A stretch of DNA of 6,101 bases from an uncultured Micrococcales bacterium (GTDB lineage Bacteria; Actinomycetota; Actinomycetes; Actinomycetales; Microbacteriaceae), in assembly GCA_903866485.1 (NCBI GenBank), contig CAIPNT010000146.1, positions 1 through 6,101 of the forward strand. The letters are read 5' to 3'. The position numbers and the translations under genes were made by a program. The notes beneath the pieces were generated by a model. It was not told the origin of the DNA. It made no database searches and was given only the letters and a program-made list of their open reading frames with translations. Shown here piece after piece: positions 1-5,469 of this stretch; the stretch's first letter is position 1, and every line of letters starts with the position of its first letter.

Positions 1-108
1 ATCAACAAAGAAAGAGAGGAAAACATTCTTTCTAAGTCGACTCCACATGGATTCGGGCTGACGTGGTGCTTTTCTTTTAGGGCTTAGAAACCGCCCAAGA
101 TTAGTCAT
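1..108 (-). CDS. lepB: Probable signal peptidase I, N-terminal 36 codons only (runs off the window)
   Basis: An open frame of 36 codons begins with ATG at 108-106, 19 bases after the rplS stop, and is still open at the window edge. The peptide begins MTNLGRFLSPKRKAPRQPES and continues with MWSRLRKNVFLSFFVD: a basic stretch followed by the start of a hydrophobic segment, as expected of a membrane protein with a cytoplasmic basic N-terminus. In Actinobacteria the gene after rplS is commonly lepB, the membrane serine protease that removes signal peptides from exported proteins. The identification rests on synteny and charge pattern, because no catalytic motif lies in the window. There is no convincing Shine-Dalgarno sequence before the ATG, so translation may be coupled to rplS; a second in-frame ATG lies at 48-46. 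An unrelated membrane protein, or a chance open frame in a non-coding stretch, remains possible. Confidence 0.5.
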   Translation of the reverse strand, partial: MTNLGRFLSPKRKAPRQPESMWSRLRKNVFLSFFVD

Positions 109-121
109 AGTTTAGAAACTA
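108..121. repeat. Short dyad between rplS and the downstream gene
   Basis: A 6+2+6 inverted repeat, TAGTTT-CT-AAACTA on the minus strand, fills the gap after the rplS stop and touches the ATG of the following frame. It is AT-rich and has no T-run of terminator type, so as RNA it would be weak. It may slightly mask the next start codon or may be chance. Confidence 0.35.
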
Positions 122-127
122 ACCGAA

Positions 128-481
128 TTAGTTCTGGTTGTCGCGCTTCTCGGCAATCTTTGCCTTCTTGCCGCGAAGGTCGCGCAAGAAGTAAAGCTTT
201 GCACGGCGAACTGCACCGCGTGAGACGACCTCGATCTTCTCAAGCACTGGTGAGTGCACTGGGAAGGTGCGCTCTACACCAACCTGGAACGAAACCTTGC
301 GAACGGTGAAAGTCTCGCGAACCGACTCGCCTGAGCGGCGAATAACGATGCCCTTGAAAACCTGAACACGGCTGCGGTTACCTTCGATGATGTTTACGTG
401 AACGTTAACGGTGTCACCAACACGGAATGCTGGGATGTCTGAACGAAGGGATGCTGCGTCGACTGAGTCGAGAATGTGCAT
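128..481 (-). CDS. rplS: 50S ribosomal protein L19
   Basis: The 117-residue product is a full-length bL19, a structural protein of the large subunit at the interface with the 30S subunit. It starts with the typical actinobacterial [19 protein letters not shown] and carries the family block around residues 34-72: [16 protein letters not shown], then [20 protein letters not shown], followed by [19 protein letters not shown] near the C-terminus. The start is ATG at 481-479 (stop TAA), fixed by that conserved N-terminus; the Shine-Dalgarno is weak (GGA about seven bases upstream). It is the only complete gene in the window with a clear ATG start. It lies 150 bases downstream of trmD with its own promoter and a structured leader, so it is probably transcribed both by readthrough from trmD and separately, and may be regulated through the leader. 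Confidence 0.98.
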   Translation of the reverse strand: MHILDSVDAASLRSDIPAFRVGDTVNVHVNIIEGNRSRVQVFKGIVIRRSGESVRETFTVRKVSFQVGVERTFPVHSPVLEKIEVVSRGAVRRAKLYFLRDLRGKKAKIAEKRDNQN

Positions 482-538
482 TTTGAATCCATTTCTGTCA
501 CTGCGCGCAGGTCAACAACGGGTAATGTTTCTATCGAT

Positions 539-590
539 TTGTCATCTTCTTGCCTGGCTCCCCTGCGGCAGAGCACTCTCAGGCTGACAA
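539..590 (-). promoter_or_regulatory. Structured 5' leader RNA of rplS
   Basis: Starting right after the predicted transcription start, the transcript can fold into a stacked hairpin. TTGTCA (590-585) pairs with TGACAA (544-539); the adjoining GCCT (584-581) pairs with AGGC (555-552), leaving a purine-only 7-base bulge AAGAAGA (551-545) on the 3' side. Inside, GCTC (574-571) pairs with GAGC (560-557), or alternatively CTG/CAG forms a three-base-loop hairpin (571-563). The structure ends about 57 bases before the ATG and has no T-run after it, so it does not look like a terminator. L19 leaders are known in Firmicutes; membership of any described family is not claimed here. Confidence 0.5.
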
Positions 591-597
591 CCTTTTT

Positions 598-626
598 ATT
601 CTAGCGCCTGTGATCGGGCTAGGCAA
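598..626 (-). promoter_or_regulatory. Sigma-70-type promoter for rplS
   Basis: On the minus strand TTGCCT (626-621) and TAGAAT (603-598) are separated by exactly 17 bases. The -10 box matches TATAAT at five of six positions and the -35 box matches TTGACA at four of six. Transcription would start near 592-591, just before the structured leader and about 110 bases before the rplS ATG. The promoter lies in the non-coding gap directly after the trmD stop. Confidence 0.75.
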
Positions 627-631
627 TAACC

Positions 632-1318
632 CTAATCTTCGAGAAGGTCTGGTCGAACGCGCTTGGTTCGCTCGATTTGCTGCTCTTTGCGCCATTTGGC
701 GATCAGAGCGTGGTTGCCGCTGAGCAAAACTTCAGGCACCGAAAGATCACGCCAGGTGGCCGGTTTGGTATAACTCGGATACTCGAGCAGGCCATCCGAG
801 TGAGATTCTTCGATCAGGCTCTCAGCATTTCCGATAACACCAGGGATTAGTCGCGCGATTGCCTCGACCATGGCGATGGCGGCCACTTCACCGCCGTTTA
901 AAACATAGTCACCTAGGCTGATTAGTCGAACACGACCGTGTTTGGCTGCATAATCGACAACTCGCTGGTCAATGCCCTCATAACGGCCGCAAGCAAAAAC
1001 CAGGTGGTCTTCTTTTGCCAGTTCATGGGCGGTTGCCTGCTTGAACTGTTCGCCGGCAGGCGAGGTGAAAATGATGGTGACGTTACCGTCTGCAGGCAAA
1101 ATCTGATCAAAGGCTTCGCCCCAAGGCTCAGGCTTCATGAGCATTCCCGCTCCGCCACCGTATGGGCTGTCATCCACTGTTCGGTGCTTGTCGTGAGTGA
1201 AATTGCGAAGATCGTGCACCTGAAGGTCGATGATCTTGTTTTCTCGAGCCTTGCCGAGCAAAGAGATATCTAGAGCCTTGAAATACTCCGGAAAAATCGA
1301 AACCGCATCAATGCGCAC
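632..1318 (-). CDS. trmD: tRNA (guanine-37-N1)-methyltransferase TrmD
   Basis: The 228-residue protein is a complete SPOUT-class methyltransferase that uses S-adenosylmethionine to make m1G37 beside the anticodon, which prevents +1 frameshifting. Visible signatures are [17 protein letters not shown] (49-65), the knot and SAM-binding segments [10 protein letters not shown] (111-120) and [14 protein letters not shown] (134-147), then [11 protein letters not shown] and VLLSGNH of the C-terminal tRNA-binding domain. Where the E. coli enzyme has its catalytic Asp169 (EDS), this one appears to read EES (Glu171), which may be a lineage variant. The start is GTG at 1318-1316, chosen because [13 protein letters not shown] is the expected N-terminus and GAGG stands seven bases upstream inside the end of rimM; the stop is TAG. 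Two bases separate it from rimM, so the two are co-transcribed and probably translationally coupled. Confidence 0.98.
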   Translation of the reverse strand: MRIDAVSIFPEYFKALDISLLGKARENKIIDLQVHDLRNFTHDKHRTVDDSPYGGGAGMLMKPEPWGEAFDQILPADGNVTIIFTSPAGEQFKQATAHELAKEDHLVFACGRYEGIDQRVVDYAAKHGRVRLISLGDYVLNGGEVAAIAMVEAIARLIPGVIGNAESLIEESHSDGLLEYPSYTKPATWRDLSVPEVLLSGNHALIAKWRKEQQIERTKRVRPDLLED

Positions 1319-1320
1319 GA

Positions 1321-1863
1321 TTAGGCCTCTTCAACCTCTTCAAAGAGACCGCCAGGTGGGGTGATGGTGACCTGACCCTTGGCAACGTCTACAGTTGGCA
1401 CAAACGCCTTGATGAACGGAAGCAGCACCTCGTCGGTCGCGGTTTTTATGGCAAGGCAGTCTTGAGCCGGAAGGTGATCAACACGAACGACCTCGCCGAT
1501 CTCGAGCTCGTCACGAATAACCTTGAGGCCAATCAACTGGTGGTCATACCAGGCATCGGGTTCTTCTGGCAGAACCTCAACGTCGGCATTGACCAACAGG
1601 ATGGCCTTTATCAGAGTTTCAGCAGCAGTGCGGTCTTCAATGTTTTCGAGAAACAGAACCGGCGATTGGTTGTAATAGCGCAGCTCTTTGACGGTTACGG
1701 TCTTGCCGAACCATGGAGAGGTGTCTGGAACCTGAAGGTCGAGAACTGCACCGGTCTTGAACCGGATTTCAGGACTATCGGTGTATAACTCAAGTTTGAA
1801 AGCCCCCTTTAGGCCGTGAGCTTTTACAAGTCGGCCAACTCGGAGCGTTGTCTTGCTAGAAAT
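1321..1863 (-). CDS. rimM: Ribosome maturation factor RimM, apparently with a non-canonical start
   Basis: RimM binds S19 and helps mature the head of the 30S subunit. The frame encodes about 180 residues, the usual length. The N-terminal beta-barrel domain begins [20 protein letters not shown] and includes YTDSPEIRF and [17 protein letters not shown]; the PRC-barrel domain follows with [36 protein letters not shown] and the terminal [11 protein letters not shown]. The frame is intact, but between an in-frame TAG (1881-1879) and the conserved N-terminus there is no ATG, GTG or TTG; the first such codon is a TTG at 1596, which would delete the whole first domain. The best candidate is ATT at 1863-1861, giving (M)[10 protein letters not shown], with GGTGG six bases upstream and an overlap with the khpA stop; ACG at 1848-1846 is the alternative. 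A base error turning ATG into ATT would also explain it. Stop TAA, two bases before trmD. Confidence 0.93.
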   Translation of the reverse strand: MSSKTTLRVGRLVKAHGLKGAFKLELYTDSPEIRFKTGAVLDLQVPDTSPWFGKTVTVKELRYYNQSPVLFLENIEDRTAAETLIKAILLVNADVEVLPEEPDAWYDHQLIGLKVIRDELEIGEVVRVDHLPAQDCLAIKTATDEVLLPFIKAFVPTVDVAKGQVTITPPGGLFEEVEEA

Positions 1864-2092
1864 CTGTGTCCACCACGTCTACGCGAATCTTCTTGCCGTC
1901 GGCAAGTGCGTTTACGAGGGTGCGCAGGGCCTTAGCGGTGCGGCCGTTGCGCCCGATCACGCGTCCCAGATCGTCTGGGTGCACGTGAACCTCAAGCAAG
2001 TCTCCTCGCGAGGTTGAGCGTGCAGTCACGGTTGCGTCTTCCGGGTGGTCGACGATTCCTTTGACAAGGTGTTCGAGCGCAGCGGCTAGCAC
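1856..2092 (-). CDS. khpA: KH-domain RNA-binding protein KhpA
   Basis: This 78-residue protein is a single type II KH domain with the RNA-binding loop GRNG at residues 47-50 within DLGRVIGRNGRTAKALRTLV. Homologues, often annotated UPF0109 or KhpA, bind RNA and in several Gram-positive bacteria pair with KhpB (EloR/Jag); the gene typically sits between rpsP and rimM, as it does here. The length is normal and nothing is missing. The start is GTG at 2092-2090, supported by the typical N-terminus MLAAALEHLVKGIVDHPED and by GAGG eight bases upstream, inside the end of rpsP. Only three bases separate it from the rpsP stop, and its own TAG stop (1858-1856) overlaps the likely beginning of rimM, so translational coupling in both directions is probable. 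Confidence 0.96.
   Translation of the reverse strand: MLAAALEHLVKGIVDHPEDATVTARSTSRGDLLEVHVHPDDLGRVIGRNGRTAKALRTLVNALADGKKIRVDVVDTDF
1861..1874 (-). promoter_or_regulatory. Candidate ribosome binding site and ATT start of rimM
   Basis: GGTGG (1874-1870), inside the last codons of khpA, stands six bases before the in-frame ATT (1863-1861). This is the only purine-rich element properly spaced from any codon that could begin the conserved RimM N-terminus. ATT starts are known, for example in enterobacterial infC, but are rare. Confidence 0.4.
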
Positions 2093-2095
2093 TTA

Positions 2096-2650
2096 CTAAG
2101 CCTCTTCTGCAGGAGCGGCAGCTTCAGCTGCCTCTTCGACAACTGCTGCCTCTTCAGCAGCTGGAGCCTCTACGGCCTCGTCTGCTGCGTCTGCAACGGC
2201 GTCTTCGATGACAGCTACGGCCTCATCAGCTGCATCCGCAGCCTCAGCGATAACGTCTTCTGCGGTTGGGGTCTCTTCTGCCTTAGGGGCAGCCTTGATC
2301 TCAGCCTTTGGAACTAGAACGGTCTTCTTTGCGGCGTCTGCAACGAACTCAGCCTTGGCCTCTTTAACCTGAACGGTGTTCTTGGCAGACTTGTCACCCT
2401 TTGACTTCTGAAGGTCACCGGTGAGCTTTAGCAAAACAGCAACCTGCTCGGTTGGCTGTGCGCCAACGCCTAGCCAGTACTGAGCTCGCTCAGAGTTGAT
2501 CTCGATGATTGAAGGGTTCTCGGTTGGCACGTAGCGACCGATTTCTTCGATTGCGCGGCCGTCACGAGCGGTGCGTGAGTCGGCTACGACGATGCGGTAG
2601 TGCGGTGCACGGATCTTGCCCATGCGCTTGAGGCGAATTTTTACAGCCAC
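2096..2650 (-). CDS. rpsP: 30S ribosomal protein S16 with a long acidic Ala/Glu-rich tail
   Basis: The first 80 or so residues are a standard bS16, an early-assembling 30S protein: [40 protein letters not shown], and [21 protein letters not shown] linker follows (81-120), then a tail of about 60 residues made almost only of Ala, Glu, Asp, Val and Pro; after Lys123 there is not one Lys or Arg. The tail contains ADAADEAV twice (138-145 and 153-160), encoded by a 45-base-offset DNA repeat. At 184 residues the protein is roughly twice the length of typical bS16; actinobacterial S16 proteins are often extended, but this is long even so. The start is GTG at 2650-2648, with AGGAG five bases upstream (2660-2656); stop TAG. 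It is the first gene of the rpsP-khpA-rimM-trmD unit and has a structured leader. Confidence 0.98.
   Translation of the reverse strand: MAVKIRLKRMGKIRAPHYRIVVADSRTARDGRAIEEIGRYVPTENPSIIEINSERAQYWLGVGAQPTEQVAVLLKLTGDLQKSKGDKSAKNTVQVKEAKAEFVADAAKKTVLVPKAEIKAAPKAEETPTAEDVIAEAADAADEAVAVIEDAVADAADEAVEAPAAEEAAVVEEAAEAAAPAEEA
2171..2239 (-). repeat. Imperfect 45-base-offset repeat in the rpsP tail
   Basis: The segments 2171-2194 and 2216-2239 are near copies offset by 45 bases (15 codons). Both encode ADAADEAV in the S16 tail. They differ mainly at third codon positions (for example GCA/GCT and GAC/GAT), so the duplication is old and has been kept at the protein level. Confidence 0.7.
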
Positions 2651-2686
2651 GATTGCTCCTGTTTTTCGTAATGGTGCGAACGTTCA

Positions 2687-2770
2687 ACCGTGAGCGTGGG
2701 GGCACACTCGGTGAAAAAGCTCTAGGGGTTGCCGTTGGTGTTTGGTTAGAGGGTCAAACACTAGGCAACC
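2687..2770 (-). promoter_or_regulatory. Structured 5' leader RNA of the rpsP operon, with possible pseudoknot
   Basis: Two strong hairpins lie between the likely transcription start and the rpsP ribosome binding site. The first joins GGTTGCC (2770-2764) to GGCAACC (2733-2727) and, inside it, GTGTTTG (2761-2755) to CAAACAC (2744-2738), with a TA/CAAC internal loop and a ten-base apical loop. The apical loop contains CTCTA (2751-2747), complementary to TAGAG (2724-2720) just 3' of the stem, which would form a pseudoknot. The second hairpin pairs GAGTGTG (2709-2703) with CACGCTC (2698-2692), seven pairs including one G-U, closing a CCCC loop, and can be extended by ACC/GGT. A T5 run (2718-2714) lies between the hairpins. 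Autoregulation by a ribosomal protein is a natural guess, but the ligand is unknown. Confidence 0.55.
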
Positions 2771-2775
2771 GCTCT

Positions 2776-2784
2776 ATTCTGCCA
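2776..2784 (-). promoter_or_regulatory. Possible extended -10 promoter for the rpsP operon
   Basis: TGG followed by CAGAAT (2784-2776, minus strand) resembles an extended -10 element. Transcription would start near 2770, exactly where the first leader hairpin begins. No good -35 box is found at the proper spacing (TTGAGT lies 22 bases upstream, too far), so the call rests on the -10 and on the position of the leader. Confidence 0.4.
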
Positions 2785-2807
2785 GAAATACCTCGGATGC
2801 GCTACTC

Positions 2808-2830
2808 AAAACCACACGAAAGGCGGTTTT
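2808..2830 (-). terminator. Possible terminator hairpin after ffh
   Basis: Beginning within the ffh stop codon, AAAACCGC (2830-2823) pairs with GTGGTTTT (2815-2808) across a seven-base loop, with eight pairs including one G-U. The 3' arm ends in four T residues, an A-tract/T-tract form of terminator. The stem has few GC pairs, so termination may be partial, and readthrough into rpsP is possible. Confidence 0.4.
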
Positions 2831-4337
2831 ATTTGCCGAGGCCGAATGCCGAACCAGAGCCGGCGTCAGCATCACCAGATGCAGACCCTAGGCCTAGGCG
2901 AGCGGCTTCTTCGGCGGCTCGCTTGGCCGGGTTGCCAGACTTTGAGCCCTTCTTGCCTTTGTCTTTGCTCTTGCCCTTGCCGCCGCCAATGCCCCCCATA
3001 CCCGAAAGGTTTGGCATACCTGGCATCTGTGGAACACCGCCGCGGGCAACGGTTTTCATCATCTTCGCGGCTTGCTCAAAACGGTTGACCAGTGAGTTGA
3101 CATCGGTAACTGTCATTCCAGAACCCTTGGCAATTCGCGCGCGGCGAGAGCCGTTCAAAATCTTTGGCTGACGGCGTTCGGCCGGGGTCATCGATCGAAT
3201 TATCGCCTCGGTTCGGTCAATCTCTTTTTCGTCAAAGTTGTCTAGCTGCTTGCGCATCTGACCGGCGCCCGGCATCATCGCAAGCATGCTCTTGAGTGAA
3301 CCCATCTTGCGCAACTGCTGCATTTGATCTAAGAAGTCTTCGAGTGTGAAGGTATCTTTGGCAAGCTTTTCTGCCATTTCGCGGGCCTCGGCCTCGTCGA
3401 AATTGCGCTGCGTCTGCTCGATAAGGGTAAGGATGTCACCCATGTCGAGAATTCGGCTAGCCATGCGATCTGGATAAAACGGCTCAAAGGCATCCATGCC
3501 CTCGCCATTCGAGGCAAACACAATCGGTTTGCCAGTTACCGAAGCAACCGACAGGGCTGCACCACCACGTGCATCGCCATCCAGCTTGGTAAGCACAGAT
3601 CCGGTGATTCCAACGCCCTCATCGAAGGCCTTTGCCACGTTTACGGCATCCTGACCAACCATCGAGTCGATGACGAATAGCACTTCATCTGGGTTGACCG
3701 CGTCACGGATGTCTTTGGCCTGTTGCATCAACTCTTCGTCAATGCCCAGGCGGCCGGCGGTGTCAACGATGACGACGCTGAACATCTTTTGCTCTGCGTG
3801 CTTGATGGAGTCTTTAGCAACCTTTACCGGGTTGCCGACACCGTTGCCAGGTTCTGGAGCAAACACCGCCACGCCGACGCGCTCACCAACCACCTGAAGC
3901 TGGTTCACCGCGTTTGGGCGTTGAAGGTCGGCGGCCACCAAAATTGGAGTCTGCCCCTGATCTTTCAGCCACTTTGCCAGCTTGCCGGCCAGAGTGGTCT
4001 TTCCAGAACCCTGCAAACCGGCCAACATGATGACCGTCGGCGGCTTCTTGGCAAAGTTGAGCTTGTGCTGCGCACCACCGAGGATGGTGACCAACTCTTC
4101 GTTGACGATTTGAACAACCTGCTGGGCCGGGTTTAATGCCTTGGATACCTCGTCACCGAGGGCGCGCTCTCGCACGGCCGACACAAAATCCTTCACCACG
4201 TCAAGCGCCACGTCGGCTTCCAACAAGGCGCGGCGAATTTCGCGGAGCGTTGCATCAATGTCGGATGGGCTCAGCTTGCCCTTGCTTCGAAGATTCTTAA
4301 ACGTTTCGACTAAGCGGTCTGAAAGATTGCCAAACAC
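2829..4337 (-). CDS. ffh: Signal recognition particle GTPase Ffh (SRP54)
   Basis: The 502-residue product is complete. With the 4.5S RNA it binds hydrophobic signal sequences on nascent chains and hands the ribosome to FtsY at the membrane. The N domain carries ALLEADVAL (37-45); the G domain has the P-loop GLQGSGKTT (107-115), DLQRP (137-141), DTAGR (192-196) and TKLDGDARGG (250-259); the Met-rich M domain (about 325-430) has MQQLRKMGSLKSMLAMMPG and the RNA-binding SRRARIAKGSG (397-407). The tail (about 434-502) is Gly/Met-rich, then Lys-rich with KGKSKDKGKKGSK, then Ala/Gly-rich, as in many actinobacterial Ffh proteins. The start is GTG at 4337-4335 with AGGAG eight bases upstream; that AGGAG overlaps the ftsY TAG stop as TAGGAG. 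Only 11 bases separate the genes, so receptor and particle are made from one message. Stop TAA. Confidence 0.99.
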   Translation of the reverse strand: MFGNLSDRLVETFKNLRSKGKLSPSDIDATLREIRRALLEADVALDVVKDFVSAVRERALGDEVSKALNPAQQVVQIVNEELVTILGGAQHKLNFAKKPPTVIMLAGLQGSGKTTLAGKLAKWLKDQGQTPILVAADLQRPNAVNQLQVVGERVGVAVFAPEPGNGVGNPVKVAKDSIKHAEQKMFSVVIVDTAGRLGIDEELMQQAKDIRDAVNPDEVLFVIDSMVGQDAVNVAKAFDEGVGITGSVLTKLDGDARGGAALSVASVTGKPIVFASNGEGMDAFEPFYPDRMASRILDMGDILTLIEQTQRNFDEAEAREMAEKLAKDTFTLEDFLDQMQQLRKMGSLKSMLAMMPGAGQMRKQLDNFDEKEIDRTEAIIRSMTPAERRQPKILNGSRRARIAKGSGMTVTDVNSLVNRFEQAAKMMKTVARGGVPQMPGMPNLSGMGGIGGGKGKSKDKGKKGSKSGNPAKRAAEEAARLGLGSASGDADAGSGSAFGLGK

Positions 4338-4348
4338 TGTGATTGCTC

Positions 4349-5467
4349 CTAACTCACAAGTCCGCGCGCGAACTCGGTTGCGTCAAAGAACGCAAAATCA
4401 TTGATGCCTTCACCAACGCCGACCAACTTCACCGGAATGCCAAGGTGTCGCTGAATCGAATAAACGATTCCGCCCTTGGCGGTGCCGTCCAGTTTGGTCA
4501 GCACAACGCCGGTTACTTTAGCAATCTCGGCGAAGGCCTTGGCCTGAGCCAAACCATTTTGGCCAGTTGTGGCATCTAATACCAACAAAACTTCGCTGAT
4601 TTGAGCCTGCTTTTCGATCACTCGGCGAATCTTTTCTAGTTCGCCCATCAGGTCTACTTTGTTTTGCAACCTGCCGGCAGTGTCGATTATGACGATGTCC
4701 GCGTCCGCCTTAATCGCCGCCTCGACCGCTTCAAAAGCCACGGATGCCGGGTCTTGCCCTTCAACCTTTGGGCGGATGAGAGTAGCCGAAGCTCTAGTTG
4801 CCCAGGTGGCAACCTGTTCAACAGCGGCAGCTCTGAAGGTATCGGCAGCGCCAATAAAGACACTCCACTCACCCTCGTTAAGCCAATTCGCCAACTTGCC
4901 GATGGTTGTGGTCTTGCCAACGCCATTTACACCGACCACTAAGAATACGTATGGCAACTTGCCATCGCTGAGATTTAAGGCCTTATCCTCGCGCTCGAGG
5001 TTTTCGGCTATCACCGCGGCCAAAATGCCTTTGAGCTCTTGCTCGTCGGTGGCGCCGGCTTTTTTGGCACGCGACTTCACCTCTTCGACGATTGCGGTTG
5101 ACGCATCAAGGCCGAAGTCGGCCTGGATCAAAATATCCTCTAGCTCGTCAAGATTGTCTGGGTTGAACTTCACTCGACTGAAAAGCGAGCGAATGCCCTT
5201 TTTGGCGCTGCGCTTAGGCAATTCAACGGCGACCAATTGCTCGACAGCTGCAGGTTCTTTTGCCTGTGCAGGAGCTGGTTCTGGAGCTGGTTTTGGAGTC
5301 GCATCCTGGGCTATTTGCGTTTGACCTGAAAGTGATGGACCAGCGACAAAGTCGACTTCAGGCGTCTCGACTGCCTCAAAAACCTCAGCGGCGACTTCGG
5401 CCTCGATCTCAGCCTCGGGTTCAACTTCAGCCCCGCGCTTTTTCTTCCAAAACAAGAATCCGGCCAC
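4349..5467 (-). CDS. ftsY: Signal recognition particle receptor FtsY
   Basis: The 372-residue product is the membrane-associated GTPase that docks SRP-bound ribosomes at the Sec translocon. It begins with a short basic patch (FWKKKR, 6-11), then an acidic and Pro/Ala-rich A region (about 13-85) with no membrane span, as in receptors that bind the membrane by an amphipathic helix. The N domain starts around 87 (SAKKGIRSLFSRVKF). The G domain has GVNGVGKTTT (179-188), DTFRAAAVEQ (209-218), DTAGRLQNK (262-270), TKLDGTAKGG (324-333) and GVGEGINDF (350-358). All GTPase motifs are intact. The start is GTG at 5467-5465, two bases after the smc stop, with GAAGG seven bases upstream; stop TAG. The N-terminus MAGFLFWKKK fits the start. 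The gene forms an operon with smc upstream and ffh downstream. Confidence 0.98.
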   Translation of the reverse strand: MAGFLFWKKKRGAEVEPEAEIEAEVAAEVFEAVETPEVDFVAGPSLSGQTQIAQDATPKPAPEPAPAQAKEPAAVEQLVAVELPKRSAKKGIRSLFSRVKFNPDNLDELEDILIQADFGLDASTAIVEEVKSRAKKAGATDEQELKGILAAVIAENLEREDKALNLSDGKLPYVFLVVGVNGVGKTTTIGKLANWLNEGEWSVFIGAADTFRAAAVEQVATWATRASATLIRPKVEGQDPASVAFEAVEAAIKADADIVIIDTAGRLQNKVDLMGELEKIRRVIEKQAQISEVLLVLDATTGQNGLAQAKAFAEIAKVTGVVLTKLDGTAKGGIVYSIQRHLGIPVKLVGVGEGINDFAFFDATEFARGLVS

Positions 5468-5469
5468 GG

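Noticed and set aside
394..576. A 60-codon minus-strand frame overlapping the 5' end of rplS
   Set aside because: It runs through the structured leader into rplS in another frame, shows no conserved features and would compete with a ribosomal protein start.
1321..1596. A 91-residue RimM starting at TTG 1596
   Set aside because: It would remove the whole conserved N-terminal domain, whose frame is open and intact up to 1863.
2714..2770. The first rpsP leader hairpin as a simple intrinsic terminator
   Set aside because: Eight bases separate the stem from the T5 run, and the run is followed by another strong hairpin and the rpsP ribosome binding site; a regulatory leader fits better.
2653..3171. 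A 172-codon + strand frame across the rpsP-ffh gap and the ffh 3' end
   Set aside because: Its Pro/Arg-rich and Leu/Pro-rich product is the antisense of the Gly/Lys-rich Ffh tail, and its start overlaps the rpsP leader; no family resemblance.
4659..5324. A 221-codon open frame on the + strand opposite ftsY
   Set aside because: It is a Ser/Ala-rich antisense shadow of the ftsY coding region with no recognisable domain; ftsY on the other strand has every GTPase motif.
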